DNA of 64,000 nucleotides, from assembly GCA_009193035.1 (NCBI GenBank), contig SWDT01000003.1, positions 62,001 through 126,000 on the forward strand, given 5' to 3'. The stretch comes from Halicephalobus mephisto. Taxonomy: Eukaryota > Nematoda > Chromadorea > Rhabditida > Panagrolaimidae. Below are positions 1-11,603 of the stretch, one piece after another; the first letter of the stretch is position 1, and the number at the start of each line of letters is the position of its first letter. Position numbers and translations under genes: made by a program. Below the pieces are notes generated by a model, which was not told the DNA's origin, did not search any database, and saw only the letters and a program-made list of their open reading frames with translations.

Positions 1-107
1 TTGTCACGTTCTTGAGTTGGATCGAGGAGAATTTTGAAAATGAAATCATAGATGTTCACGTGGGGGATCTCAAAAGACACATGGTCTCTCGCTTGACGAA
101 TCGGAAT
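1..107 (-). CDS. Partial exon of unidentified minus-strand gene
   Basis: Reading the minus strand, a TTTATTTTCTCAG acceptor at about 119-108 is followed by an exon that stays open in one frame to the window edge: 35 codons plus 2 nt, beginning IPIRQARDHVSFEIP and continuing HVNIYDFIFKILLD. The other two frames close quickly. The exon has normal composition, unlike the AT-rich repeats beside it. The pattern 'IP-x-V-x-hydrophobic-x-x-F-I-x-x-I-L' faintly recalls the N-termini of 4-coumarate-ligase-like acyl-CoA synthetases, but that is only an impression and no function is assigned. Earlier exons of the gene would lie at higher coordinates, perhaps in one of the islands between 1.2 and 6.9 kb. 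Confidence 0.5.
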   Translation of the reverse strand, partial: MPIRQARDHVSFEIPHVNIYDFIFKILLDPTQERD

Positions 108-149
108 CTGAGAAAATAAATTATTCCTTGACCAGAGTTCAAATTTGCC

Positions 150-600
150 AAATAACTTTGTTTTTTAAAAAACAAAAATGTCAAAATTGTCCTAACTGGT
201 CTCAATATCGCACATTGCGAGCATAATTGAAAAAATTTAAAAAATTAGGAATAAATATTTTTTTAATTTTCGAAATTTTTAGAAAACTTAAAAAAATCAA
301 AATTGTCCTAACTGGTCTCAATATCGCACATTGCCGGCATGATTTTAAAAATTAAGAAAATTAGGAATAAATATTTTTTTAAATTTTTAAATAAAAAGTT
401 TCAAAATTTTTAGAAAATTAAAAAAAATCAAAACTATCCTAACTAGTCTCAATATTGCACATTGCTGGCATGATTTTAAAAATTAAGAAAATTTCTATCA
501 TAAAAATTAAATTCAAAATTTTTTAAATATTAAAAATCCCTCCGAATTGAACTCGATTTTGCACATTGCCGGCACGACGAAAAAATAGGATTAATTCGAA
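150..600. repeat. Degenerate ~120-bp tandem repeat
   Basis: The core GGTCTCAATATCGCACATTG recurs at about 201, 318 and 448, and a diverged form near 551, each followed by a poly(A/T)-rich spacer. No coding frame is seen. Confidence 0.6.
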
Positions 601-799
601 AACCGCGTGATTATTAAAATTTAAACGAGAAACAGTTCTGAATTTTATTTTATTTTTAGATTATGATAATCAAGAATTTTTTGAAAAATATTGATGATTG
701 AAAATTTCAGCTTACAAAAAATTTCATAACTTTTGAAATTTATCAATTAAACACTTTTTAGGAAGCTCAATGTAAACAAAAATGTCGAAATTACCATGA

Positions 800-1160
800 C
801 TAATAAGTAATTTTAAAAAATTTTTTATACTGTAATTTTTAGAAATTTTTTATACTGTAATTTTTTAAAATCTTTTATACCGTAATTTTTGGAAAATTTT
901 TTATACTGTAATTTTTAAAAAATTTTTATACTGTAATTTTTAGAAATTTCTTATACCGTAATTTTCGAAAAATTTTTTATACCGTAATTTCCAGGGATTT
1001 TTATACGGTAATTTTTGGTGATTTTTGATACAGTAACTTCAAAACGGTTTTCGATAGAGTAATTTTTAGAATTTTTATACCGTAATTTTTAGAATTTTTA
1101 TACCGTAATTTTTAGGATTTTTGATACCGTAATTTTAGATTTTTTATATAATAGTTTTTG
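800..1160. repeat. ~28-30 bp tandem array (TATACTGTAATTTTT)
   Basis: About a dozen imperfect copies of a unit built on TTTTTATACTGTAATTTTTA, with C/G variants (TATACCGTAA) towards the right end. Probably intronic or intergenic satellite. Confidence 0.75.
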
Positions 1161-1209
1161 GAGTTTTTTTGCACGATAAGTTTTAAACATTTTTGAAAAT
1201 ATTTTTTTA

Positions 1210-1440
1210 CAGTATCTTAGAAGTTTTTAGGGAATGACAAATCAAAAATTTTTGGGACAACGAAATCATCAAAGATAGATCAAGTAATGTTTTTGGAACA
1301 ATGGCTGTTCCGGCGCCGCTTCTCTTATCTTCAAAGTCGAAAAGAATGAGTGGAGTGATCCGGGTCAGAGGTGGGGTTAATTCAGAAGCAATAATCAACC
1401 GCAACTAACTCAACAAAAAAATGTTATTGTGGAAATTCGA
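1210..1440. other. Normal-composition island in repeats, unassigned
   Basis: A single-copy stretch between two tandem arrays. The minus strand is open for 65 codons (1404-1207), but it has no clear acceptor and the ORF has no family signature. It contains CCGGCGCCGC at about 1310. It could be an exon, a 5' UTR or a regulatory island. Confidence 0.3.
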
Positions 1441-1449
1441 AGGAGGGTT

Positions 1450-1800
1450 GTTATGAAATCATTTTTGAAATCTTTGGTTTTAAAAATTCTAATTAAATTT
1501 TTAAAAATCTTTGGTTTTAAAAATTTTGGAAATTTTTAGTTTTAAAAATTCTAATTAAATTTTTGAAATTTTTGGTTTTAAAAGTTTTTGAAATCTTTGG
1601 TTTTAAAAATTCTAATTAAATTTTTAAAAATCTTTGGTTTTAAAAATTTTTGAAATCTTTGGTTTTAAAAATTCTAATTAAATTTTTAAAAATCTTTGGT
1701 TTTAAACTTTTTAATTAAATTTTAAAAAATTTTTGGAATTTTCGATTTTAAAAGTTTTAATTAAATTTTTAAAAATTTTTGAAATTTTTAGGATTCTGGA
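1450..1800. repeat. ~60-bp tandem array (TTTGGTTTTAAAAATTCTAA)
   Basis: Six or so units of TTTGGTTTTAAAAATTCTAA followed by TTAAATTTTTAAAAATC, with small length differences between units. Confidence 0.7.
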
Positions 1801-1849
1801 AGCTATGAAAGAATTTCAAAAAATTAAGAAATCGTTAAAGGATTCTAAA

Positions 1850-2580
1850 AATTCTGGCAAGTTCTAAAAAGTTTTATTGGATTTTAGAAACTTCTTACTG
1901 AATTCTGAAAGATTGTAGAATTTTGTATGGAATTTTAGGAATTTCTACTGGATTCTAGAAAATCCTAAAACCTTCTACGGAATTTTCCAAGGTCCTATAA
2001 GATTCTAAAAACTTAGAAGATTATAGAAAATCTAGAAATTTTAAAAATTTCAGAAGCTTCTATTAGATTCCAGAATTTTTACAGAATCTTAGAATTTTTT
2101 ACAGTTTTATAAAATTCTAAAAATTTTCAGAAGATTATAAAAAATCTAGAAATTTTAAAAATTTCAGAAGCTTCTATTAGATTCCAGAATTTTTTACAGT
2201 TTTATAAAATTCTAAAAATTCTCAGAAGGTTATAGAAAATTTAGAAATTTTACAAATTTCAACTTCTATTAGATTTCAGAATTTTTTACAGAGTTTTATA
2301 AAATTCTAAAAATTTTCAGAAGATTATAGAAAATCTAGAAATTTTAAAATTTCAGAAGCTTCTATTAGTTTTCAAATTTTTACAGAATCTTAGAATTTTT
2401 TAGTTTTATAAAATTCTAAAATTTTCAGAAGATTATGGAAAATCTAAAAATTTAAAATTTTCAACTTCTATTAGATTCTACAGAATCCCAAGAACTCCTA
2501 CGAATTTTAACAACTCCCACACGATTTTGAAAATTTTTATTCGAGCTTTCGAAATTTATTAAATTTTAAAATTTTCCAGA
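1850..2580. repeat. ~105-bp tandem array (AGAAGCTTCTATTAGATTCC)
   Basis: A unit containing AGAAGCTTCTATTAGATTCC and TTCAGAAGATTATAGAAAAT recurs at least four times between 2000 and 2480, with weaker related sequence before it. No gene is seen. Confidence 0.7.
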
Positions 2581-2639
2581 ATCCTCTTCAGAATTCTATT
2601 TTCGGAAAATAATCTATTTTAAATTAAAAAATTAATTTT

Positions 2640-3190
2640 CGCAATTCGTCAGAAATGGAAGTAACCTTTACCTAATTCGATCCGATGAATTTTCATCATT
2701 TAAAAAAAAAGTACTTTGAAAAATGATAAGCCAAAAATGTCGATAATGACGGGCAGAACCTCCGGGACCAGACAATTTCTTTTTTTTCATCGAAAAAATC
2801 GACCTATACTTTTCTAAAATCCTAATGGACATTCTAAATCTAGTCACCTAGAGGAAAAACTAAAACAATATAATACCACTTGGAGATAATAGACAAATAT
2901 TGCTTGTTTGAGAGGAAACAAGACGGACAAACCGACCGGATCGCGCAGAACGCGCCCCGTTTTGTCTTTTGAAAAATGACCGATAGTCGGTTCTCGGGAC
3001 GGACCGAATTGCGGACCGACAAATGACCGCTTTTGATAATCTTCTGACGGGGAAAACAAGGTTCTAATTGGTGCCAGGAATACTTATTCATAATTAACAA
3101 ATTTGAAATAGAAATTCGTTTTTGAAAACCAAGTCGTCGTCGAAAGCTTCTTCGTTTACGGTTTTCAGAATCCATTAAATGAACTTGGAA
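2640..3190. other. Longest single-copy island of the left arm
   Basis: Between repeat arrays there is about 500 bp of mixed composition, including a GC-rich core at 2925-3010 (CGGATCGCGCAGAACGCGCC). On the minus strand a 111-codon frame starts at an ATG at 3175 with a basic start (MDSENRKRRSFRRRLGFQKR); a second frame is open for 71 codons. Neither has a recognisable domain or a convincing donor. It could be a first exon plus promoter of the gene whose exon lies at 1-107, or a purely regulatory island. Confidence 0.3.
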
Positions 3191-3219
3191 TTTTGGAAAA
3201 ATTTAAAAAAATGAAATTT

Positions 3220-3640
3220 TGTAATTTTAGGTCTCGATTGGAAAGTTTTGAAAATTCGTCTTGGGACCATTTCAGGTCTCGACTGGAAATTTTTACAAAT
3301 TCGTTTTGGAACCATTTCAGGTTCTGACTAGAAAATTTTACAAATTCGTTTTGGAACCATTTTAGGTCCTGACTGGAAAGTTTTGCAAATTCGTGTTAAG
3401 ACCATTTTAGGTCCTGACTTGAAAGTTTTGAAAATTCGTTTTGACACCATTTTAGGTTCTAATTAGAAAGTTTTACAAATTCGTTTTAGGACCATTTTTA
3501 AAAATATTTTTTATAATGTTGTAATTTGGAACTTGGAAAGAGTAAGCAAAGGGAAGTTTGCAATTTCCGGTCTTAACTAGAATGTTTTAGAAATTCGTGT
3601 TGAGATATTTCCCCGGGGCTTTATGACAAAGATTTCCGCT
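3220..3640. repeat. ~60-bp tandem array (ACCATTTTAGGTCCTGACTG)
   Basis: Five or six units containing 'GGTCCTGACTGGAAAGTTTT' and 'CAAATTCGTTTTGGAACCAT', diverged by a few bases each. Confidence 0.7.
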
Positions 3641-3649
3641 TTTTAACAA

Positions 3650-4140
3650 TAATAACATAATTTAAAATTTTACAGAACTACGTAAACATAAATTTCGATA
3701 TTTTTGGGTCTTAACTAGAAAGTTGGAAAAATTCCAATCGAGACCGTTTTTTCCAAAATTTTAGTTTAAGTATTTTTTATTATTAAAAATTTCAGAATTT
3801 TTAACTTTTTCTAGAAACTTCTGGAATCTCATAAACATAAATTTTTGTAATTTTTGGGTCTTAACTGGAAAGTAGAAAAAATTCCAGTCGAGACCGTTTT
3901 TTCCAAAATTTTAGTTTGAATATTTTTTATTATTAAAAATTTCAGAATTTTTAAGTAAGTTTTAAAATCTTTCAAAATTAAATAAATATAAATTTTTGTA
4001 ATTTTTGGTCTTAACTGGAAAGTTGGAAAAATTCCAGTTGAGACCGTTTTTTTCACAATTTTAGTTTAAATATTTTCTAATTATCCATGATTTCAGAATT
4101 TTTAACTTTTTCTAAAAACTAAAAAAAACAGAAAACTCCG
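3650..4140. repeat. ~150-bp tandem repeat, three copies
   Basis: Units begin near 3675, 3825 and 3978. Each carries TAAACATAAATTT, 'GGTCTTAACTGGAAAGT', 'GAGACCGTTTTTTCC' and a poly(T/A) tail. The GGTCTTAACTGGAAAG motif also appears singly at 4755 and, as GGTCTCAACTGGAAAG, at 61391, so the family is dispersed. Confidence 0.7.
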
Positions 4141-4149
4141 CAATTTTCG

Positions 4150-5040
4150 GTCTCGACCGGAAAGTTTTAAAAATTCACGTGGAGATAATTTTGTACAAAA
4201 ATTTCATCAAATAAATTTCCGTTTTTTATAATTTGTTTTTAAAAAATAATTTTTGAGTAAATGAAAATAAATTTTTATAAAATTTCCGGAAGTTGTCAAT
4301 TTTTATTTTTAAAACAAAATCAATCAGCTGCTTTCCTGGGGATTTCCAGGATTTCCTTGAAACCATTTCCGATTTGAATCAAAAAGGTTTTTAAAAACTG
4401 CAAAATATTTTAAAAAATCTTTATTGAAAAATATTTTAAAAAATTCTTATTCAAAAATATTTTAAAAAATCTTTATTGAAAAATATTTTAAAAACAAAAA
4501 TAAAATTATTTCAATTATAAAAATTATTTGAAATTTTTAAAAAATTTTATTTAAATAAAAAACATTTTTTAAATATTAGGAAATTTAAAGAAATTTTTAA
4601 AGTTATTAGAAAATCCAAAAATCTTTAAAAATCTAAAAAATTCTTTTCGAGACATTTTTAAAAAACTCTTTATAGATATTTTTTATTTTTTACAGTACTG
4701 TAATTTAAAAATTTATTAAATATTTTTATAATTAAAAGAAATCTTCAGACTTTTTGGTCCTAACTGGAAAAAACTCAAAAATTCTTTTCGAGACATTTTT
4801 AAAAAACTCGTTATAGATATTTTTTATTTTTTACAATAGTATTATATTTTTCAAAAAAAAGATTTAATTCCAGTTGAAATCTCAAAGGACTCATGTCCAA
4901 ATTCTGTCAAAAACCCCCTGAGGAATTCCGAGGACTTAAATTACTTCCTTATTTTTGAAAAACAAAAATTTTGATTTATTTTAAAAAAAAATAAAAATTT
5001 CAAAAATGGTTTTTTTAATTTTGTTTAAAAATAGGACGTA
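4150..5040. repeat. AT-rich low-complexity stretch
   Basis: Short tandem runs (for example AAAATATTTTAAAAAATCTTT at 4400-4490) and two copies of TTTTCGAGACATTTTTAAAA (about 4640 and 4783). Small mixed-composition patches lie at 4318-4385 and 4870-4950. No coding evidence. Confidence 0.5.
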
Positions 5041-5200
5041 GGAGGCAATTTTAAAAAGCTTATTTGTCGAGGATGGCTGCTCTTGAATGAGCAATGACAT
5101 CCCTGCCCGATTTGCCTTTCTGAAAAGACAGACGTCAAGTAATGTTTTTTGAATAATTCGATCGGACAAATTTAACAAAAAAACAGTATTCATTTTATAA
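5041..5200. other. Island with exon-like acceptor on minus strand
   Basis: The minus strand reads GACGTCTGTCTTTTCAG and then an open stretch (KANRAGMSLLIQEQPSSTNK) before returning to AT-rich sequence. The acceptor is good but no donor follows. The words AAAACATTACTTGA are shared with the island at 1210-1440. A small exon is possible but not demonstrated. Confidence 0.25.
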
Positions 5201-5214
5201 TATTTTGGATATTT

Positions 5215-5700
5215 TTCAAATCTTTTGGAATTTATCAAAAATTTTCGAAAAATTTGGAAATTTTACAGGAGCTTCTGGAGGATTCTGGAATCTCGTAAAA
5301 GTTTCTTGAATATCCTAGAGTCATGTAAAATTTCCTGGAAGACTATGAAATTTAATAGAAACATCCAGAATCCTACAGTATCTTCTGGAATTTATCAAAA
5401 ACTTTCGAAAATATTGAAGATTTAATAGGAGCTTCTGGAGGATTCTGAAGTCTTGTAAAAATTTCTTGAATCTCCTAGAATCATGTAAAATTTCCTGGAA
5501 GACTATGAAATCCAAGACAAACTTACAAATTCCTACAGTATCTTCTGGAATTTATCAAAAACTTTCGAAAAATTTAGAAATTTTACAGGAGCTTCTGGAG
5601 GATTCTGAAGTCTTGTAAAAATTTCTTGAATCTCCTAGAATCTCGCAAAATTTCTTGGAAGATTCTAAAATCCGATGGAATTGTTTTGGAATGTCAAAAA
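5215..5700. repeat. ~170-bp tandem repeat, three copies
   Basis: Units start near 5230, 5393 and 5553. Each carries GGAGCTTCTGGAGGATTCTG, TTTCTTGAATCTCCTAGAAT and, in the first two, ATGTAAAATTTCCTGGAAGA. Frames on both strands stay open only because the unit lacks stops. Confidence 0.75.
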
Positions 5701-5849
5701 ACTAAAAGTTCTAAATTTTCGTAGAATCTCGTAAAAACTTCGAATTTTCAGAATCGAGTAAAATTTCCAAAAAATTCAATTTTGAAAAAAATTTTAAAAA
5801 TTGGACTTTTCGATTTTGAAAAATTTCTAAATTTTAAAACTAACTGAAA

Positions 5850-6020
5850 AAACATTGGGGAGTTATATATAGCCCGAGGGGATGAATCAGACCCATATAG
5901 TAAATCACCGGCCAAAATTCATAAAACTTACGAAAAATAAAGTTTGCAGAACTGAGTCAACGTTAGTAACCGGGATTTTTCGATTTTGTAATCGATTTGA
6001 TGAAATTTCTCCAATACAAA
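5850..6020. other. Single-copy island with TATATATAG
   Basis: Mixed-composition sequence (GGGGAGTTATATATAGCCCG, then GAGGGGATGAATCAGACCC) with no long frame. It might be a promoter or a small RNA gene; no RNA family is recognised. Confidence 0.25.
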
Positions 6021-6289
6021 GAGATTAAAAGATAAATCACAAATTCATCATGTTAGGGACAGGATTTATTTTTCCGTTCGGGAAAAATCAAAAAATTTTT
6101 ATTTTCGGTAATTTCTAAGTAAAATAAAAATATTTTTAAAATTACTTTTTTTATAAATTAAAAAAAAAATTTTTAATTTTAATTTTTTATGAAAAAAAAT
6201 AATTTTAAATTTTAATTTTTTTATGAAAAAAAATAATTTTAAATTCAAATTTTTTAATTCTAAAAAAGTACAATTTTAGTTTTGAATAA

Positions 6290-6440
6290 TGTTCTGAAAT
6301 TCCGAGGGAAACCCTAATAGTGATTATTGTGGTTTTTTGTGTTTATATAAAAACAACTCTAATCGCTTTTTGATCGGCGCCAGGATTATCGGTTTCCCTT
6401 CACGTGCCATATGGAATCAGATCGACAAATTAAATTACAG
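6290..6440. promoter_or_regulatory. Island with GGCGCC and CACGTG
   Basis: CGGCGCCAGG (about 6375) is followed about 28 bp later by CACGTG (about 6402) in otherwise AT-rich DNA. CACGTG is the canonical E-box for bHLH factors and GGCGCC occurs in E2F-type sites; function here is inferred only from this pairing, which recurs 400 bp away. Confidence 0.35.
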
Positions 6441-6784
6441 AATAACCCTGTTTAATTCAAAAAAACTGAAAATTAAAATAATTTTTTTTTCAAAAAAAAT
6501 TGAAAATTAAATTTTTTTTAAAATTCAAAAATTAAAATAAATTTTTTTTCAAAAAAAAAGTTGAAAATTAAAATTATTTTTTTTCAAAAATTCAAAAATT
6601 AAAATAATTTTTTTTTCAAAAAAAAGTTGAAAATTAAAATTAATTTTTTTAAAAAAAATTGAAAATTAAATTTTTTTTTAAAAAAATTAAAAATTAAATT
6701 TTTTCCGAAAAATAAACATATAACAATAAAAAAATATAAATATAGAATTATTTTTAATTGTTTACAATCCACGAAAAATGAATT

Positions 6785-6890
6785 CTCGTGATGTTTCCTG
6801 AAAGCAAACAACTTTGGCGCCAATCAAGGACACGTGTGGTTTTTTGAGTTATCAATTTCTAAGGTCGGGGAATTCCAGAAGAAAACATCA
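6785..6890. promoter_or_regulatory. Second GGCGCC and CACGTG island
   Basis: TTTGGCGCCAATCAAGGACA is followed at once by CACGTG, the same order and strand as the island at 6290-6440. No reading frame worth calling. Confidence 0.35.
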
Positions 6891-6899
6891 CATTAAGGA

Positions 6900-8280
6900 A
6901 TTAAAAATCACTTTTTTTTACAAAAAAAATTTCAACAAAAATTTAAAAATTTATATTTCTTTTTAAATTTAAAAATCACTTTTTTGTAAAATAATTTCAG
7001 CAAAAATTTTAAAATTTATTTTTATAAAAATTTTAAAATCACTTTTTTTACAAAAAAAATTCCAACAAAAATTTAAAAATTATATTTTTTAAAAAAATTA
7101 CTTTTTTATAACGTGGTTTTGGTAGCAATTTTCGAAGTTTTTTGAAGATTTCTGATATTTTCAAAAGTTTCTACTGGATTCTGGAAATCTATGAAATTCT
7201 AGAAATTTACAGTACTTTGAATTTAAATCTAGAAGATTCTAAAAATACAAAATTTCAAAAGATTTCAGAATCGTCAACCGGATTCTGGAAATCTATGAAA
7301 TTCTAGAAATTTACAGTACTTTGAATCCGAATCTAGAAATCTAAAGAATTCTCGAAGATTCTAAAAATTTTCACAAAATTCTAGAAGATCCTAAAAAATT
7401 ACAAAATTTCAAGATTTCAGAATCGTTAACCGGATTCTGGAAATCTACGAAATTCTAGAAATTTACAGTACTTTGAATTTGAATCTGAAAAATCCTAAAA
7501 AATTACAAAATTTCAAAAGATTTCAGAATCGTCAACCGGATTCTGGAAATCTATGAAATTTTAGTACAAATTAAATTTTCTCAAAAAATCCAAATTTCTC
7601 GAAAATTTCGAGAATTCATCAAAGCACTCTCTTTCGCTAATTAAATAATCCATGGCCTCAGGGCAATTCCAAATATTATATCACAATAATAAAAAATAAA
7701 ACCACATAAAATTTTTATTTTTAAATTTTTCTTTCGAAAAAACTAAAAAATTTTTAAAAAATTAAAAATTAAAATTTTCTTTAAAAAATGAAAATAGAAA
7801 TTTTTTTAAATAAAAAAATTAAAATATAAAATTTCTCTTTAGAAAAATTAAAAATAAAAATTTTTTTTAAATAATAAATTTAAAAACAAATGTTTTTTAA
7901 AAATTAAATAGAAAATTTGAAAGTAAATTTTTCTTTAAAAAAAATTAAAAATAAAAATTTTCTTAAAAAAAAATTAAAAATTAAAATTTTTTTAAATAAA
8001 AAAATTAAATTTTGAGGAACTGGTACTGAGTTCAAAAACACCTACGTTTTGGAAAAACGGAAAATAGGATTTGACAAATCCAGCTCATTTGACTTGATTA
8101 AATAAATTGTGGAGGAAAGGTAAAAAAGCTTTTGTTTGTTTTTTGGATTATTCGAGGTTAAAGGAATTTCGAAAAGCATCTGAAATATTTTGTTCATTTT
8201 GCTTAAATTTGTAAAAATTCTTTATTTAAATAAAGTTAATAGGATCATAAACAAAAAGTAAATTTTAAAAAACTCCTACC
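6900..8280. repeat. AT-rich repeats incl. ~118-bp tandem array
   Basis: From 7140 to 7570 a unit containing GGATTCTGGAAATCTATGAA and AGAAATTTACAGTACTTTGA recurs four times. Flanks (6900-7130 and 7680-8010) are nearly pure A/T runs. 8020-8180 is a short mixed stretch without a frame. Confidence 0.6.
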
Positions 8281-9655
8281 TAAACCACAATTTTGAATTT
8301 ATCTTCAAAAAAGTAAAAAATCATTAAATTGAAAATTCTGGTCCCACCAAGAATAATGTTAAAAAAAGAATAACAATTTTTTAATTTAAAGATCATTCTT
8401 TTCAGAACCACTGATTGAAATTTTTTCTTTTTTAAAAAAAGTTAAAAATCATTGAATCAAGAATTTTGGTCCCACCAAGAATAATGTTTAAAAAATAGCA
8501 ATTTTTTAATTCGAAAAGAAATCAAAAATCTTTGTGAATTTTTTCTTTTTTAAAAAAGTTAAAAATCATTAAATTGGAAATTCTGGTCCTGCCAAGAATA
8601 ATGTTTAAAAATAGTAATCTCATGATCGAAAAATAAATTAAACATTATTCGTATCAGGACCATTTAAATTTCTCTTAAAAATTAAACAAATCATTAAATT
8701 GAAAATTTTGGTCCCACCACGAACAATGCTTGAGGAACAATAACGATCTTTTCGCAAACAGTGCATCAAACATCATTCGCGTCAAGATTAATATTTCAAA
8801 TTTTTTCACAAAAGAAATCAAACAAATCGTTAAGTAAAGAATGCTGGTCCTGACACGAACAATTCTTAGAGAACTGTAAACAAACATGTGATTCGAAAAT
8901 AAACATCTTTCATGGTGGTATCATTAATCCGAATTTTTCAAAAAAAATCCTCAAATAAAAAACATAGGTCCCACCACGAATGATGTTGAAAAAAACAAGT
9001 TTTTAATTCAAAATAATCAAACATCATTCATAGTGAAATCACTATGAATTTTCTAAAAGAATAACAATTTAAAAATCATTGAGTAAATCAACACTGATCC
9101 TAGCACGAATAGTTTCATGATTAAAAATTATTCGTGCCAGGACCATTGAGTCAAGTTTTTCTAGAAAATATAAAAATCGACTTATGAATTCTAATCCTGA
9201 CACAAATAATTTCATAATTAACAAATTAAACATTATTCGTGCCAGGATCATTAGTTATAATTTATCTTTATGAAAAATTTGGAAAATAATTGAATAAAAA
9301 ACATTGATTCTGAAATGAACGATGTCTGATTTTTTTCTTATGAATTTAATAGTTTCCTAAATACTACCCATCTCTGTAGTTGAAAAACCAATATTCAATA
9401 CTGATCGTGTCAATATCAAGATTCGTAGTATATCCTCAGATGATTACGGTAGGAAAGTCCTGTAAAAAGACACTGGTTCCACAGCGAATGTTTCATTTTT
9501 TAAAACAGTAACTTAATAATTTTCTAAATAGTCAATAACCAAGATCATAGTTACAGAATAAATATCAGACATCATTGTTATTAGGACCAAAACATGGAAT
9601 TAATCCTCAGAGGATTAAGATAAAAATTGCCAAATGAAAAGATGCTGATCTTACG
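8280..9655. repeat. Degenerate repeat with paired GGTCC...CATTATTC words
   Basis: The word GGTCC(C/T)(A/G)CCA(A/C)GAATAATG recurs (about 8340, 8468, 8584, 8709, 8967) and alternates with its near reverse complement CATTATTCGTGCCAGGACC (about 9127, 9231). This appears to be the decayed flank of the regular satellite that follows. Confidence 0.6.
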
Positions 9656-10560
9656 ATAAATAATATTCGATCTTTTTTATCATGAACTTGATTGTTCTTT
9701 GAATGGTCAGTAATCAAGCTTGTAGGCTTAGAAATAGTATCAGATATTATTCGCGCCAGGACCATCAATTCAATTTTTAGCATATTAAGATAAAAACCTA
9801 TTAAATAAGAGATGTTGATCTTACAGCGAATCATGTTTGATTTTTTCCTTCATTCTTTAACTTAATTCTCTTTTAACTAACTAGTAATCAAGTTTATGGT
9901 TAGGAATTTAATATTAAACATCATTCATACCAAAACCATCAACTAAAATTTATCCTCGGGTGATAAAGGTTAAAATTTATTGAATAAAAATGCGTCGGTT
10001 TTGCAGCGAATCATGTTTGATTTTTTTCTTCATCCTTTAACTTAATTCACTTTTAACTAACTAGTAATCAAGTTTATGGTTAGGAATTTAATATTAAACA
10101 TCATTCATACCAAAACCATCAACTAAAATTTATCCTCGGGTGATAAAGGTTAAAATTTATTGAATAAAAATGCGTCGGTTTTGTAGCGAATCATGTTTGA
10201 TTTTTTCCTTCATCCTTTAACTTAATTCACTTTTAACTAACTAGTAATCAAGTTTATGGTTATACACTTAACATCAGGCATCATTTGTGCCAGACTCATT
10301 AACTAAAATTTATCCTCGGGTGATTAAGATAAAAGTCTATTGATTTAAAAAATGTTAGTTTTGCGGCGAACGATGTTTGATTTTCTCTTCATTTTCCTAC
10401 TTAATTCTTTCTTAACTAATAATTAATTTTACGGTTATATACTTAACATCAGACACCATTCGTGCTGAGATCATTAACCAAAATTCGTCTTCAACGAATT
10501 AGTACAAAAATCCATGAAATCAAAATACGTCATTTTCACCACGCAAAACATTTTTTTTCT
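9656..10560. repeat. 180-bp satellite, about five copies
   Basis: The landmark CGAATCATGTTTGA ends at 9840, 10020 and 10200, and its variant CGAACGATGTTTGA at 10380: an exact 180-bp period. The copies spanning 9831-10190 are almost identical; outer copies are progressively diverged. No reading frame. Confidence 0.85.
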
Positions 10561-11603
10561 TCGATCATATGTTTGATTATTAATTCTTTTAAAATTAACA
10601 TAAATCCTCAAAAATAAAAAAAATCATCTTTGATTCTTTATTTTAAAACTGTACTATTTATAAATTCTATTTTTATTTTTTATTCATTGTTTAGTGATTT
10701 TTGAATTTGAAAATTTTCGAATTTTTTCCGTAAACAAATTAAATCAAATAAAACCAAAAAAAAAATAAAAAATCGACCTCGTGCTGGCCCGACGCCAATC
10801 TTTAATCATGGGGTACTTTATCATTCGGATTTTATTTTTCGTTAACGATTTTTGACCAGGAAGTTTAAGAGAGAAAAAAAATTAAATTAAAAACAAATGT
10901 TTCGATTTAATGAAAAAAATCACGAAAATTTTTTAAAATCTTTATTTTCAGATAATTGTAGTTTTTAGGGAATTTATTTAAATTTTAAAATTGCACAAGT
11001 ATTCAAAAAAATCACAGATTGAGTAGCCACCGAACCAAAGATATGAAGGAACTGAAGTAGATTCTGAAACTACAGTATGGTTTGTAATTCCAGAATTACT
11101 GGTTGCAATTTGTTTCATTATACAGTAATGAAAAATCATTTTAATCCTTACAGTGATGTTTACAATTTAAACCATCAATAGTAATTTTAAACTGATTCAA
11201 AAATTAAAAAATACAAAATAATTTTTAAAATAAAGAAATTTTGTACTTTTTAATTTTTAAAACAGATCTAAAATTATCATCGATAGTTCAAATTTCAGAC
11301 CTTACTGTAAGGACTACAGTAATTGCCTACTACTGTATAGTGAAAAAATCACAACTAATAATTCTAAAATAACAAACTATACTGTACATTTACGCACCTA
11401 CAGTATGACGTGTAATTTCGAAATTATCAATTGTAACTTGTTTCATTATACAGTAATATGACGATACTGTGATTTTTGGAATCTGATATTAATGAGATTA
11501 AGTTATAAAAAATACTTGGAAACTTCTGATTCAGAAGTTACGTCATTTGAAACAACTTACAACTAATAATCCCAAAATCCCAAACCATACTGTAATTACT
11601 GAA
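10561..11603. other. Gene-free stretch downstream of Rab11-FIP gene
   Basis: AT-rich, with a mixed patch at 10775-10870 and, from 11060 on, many TACTGTA/TACAGTA words in both orientations. This is the 3' flank of the Rab11-FIP gene; no canonical polyadenylation signal was picked out. Confidence 0.5.
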
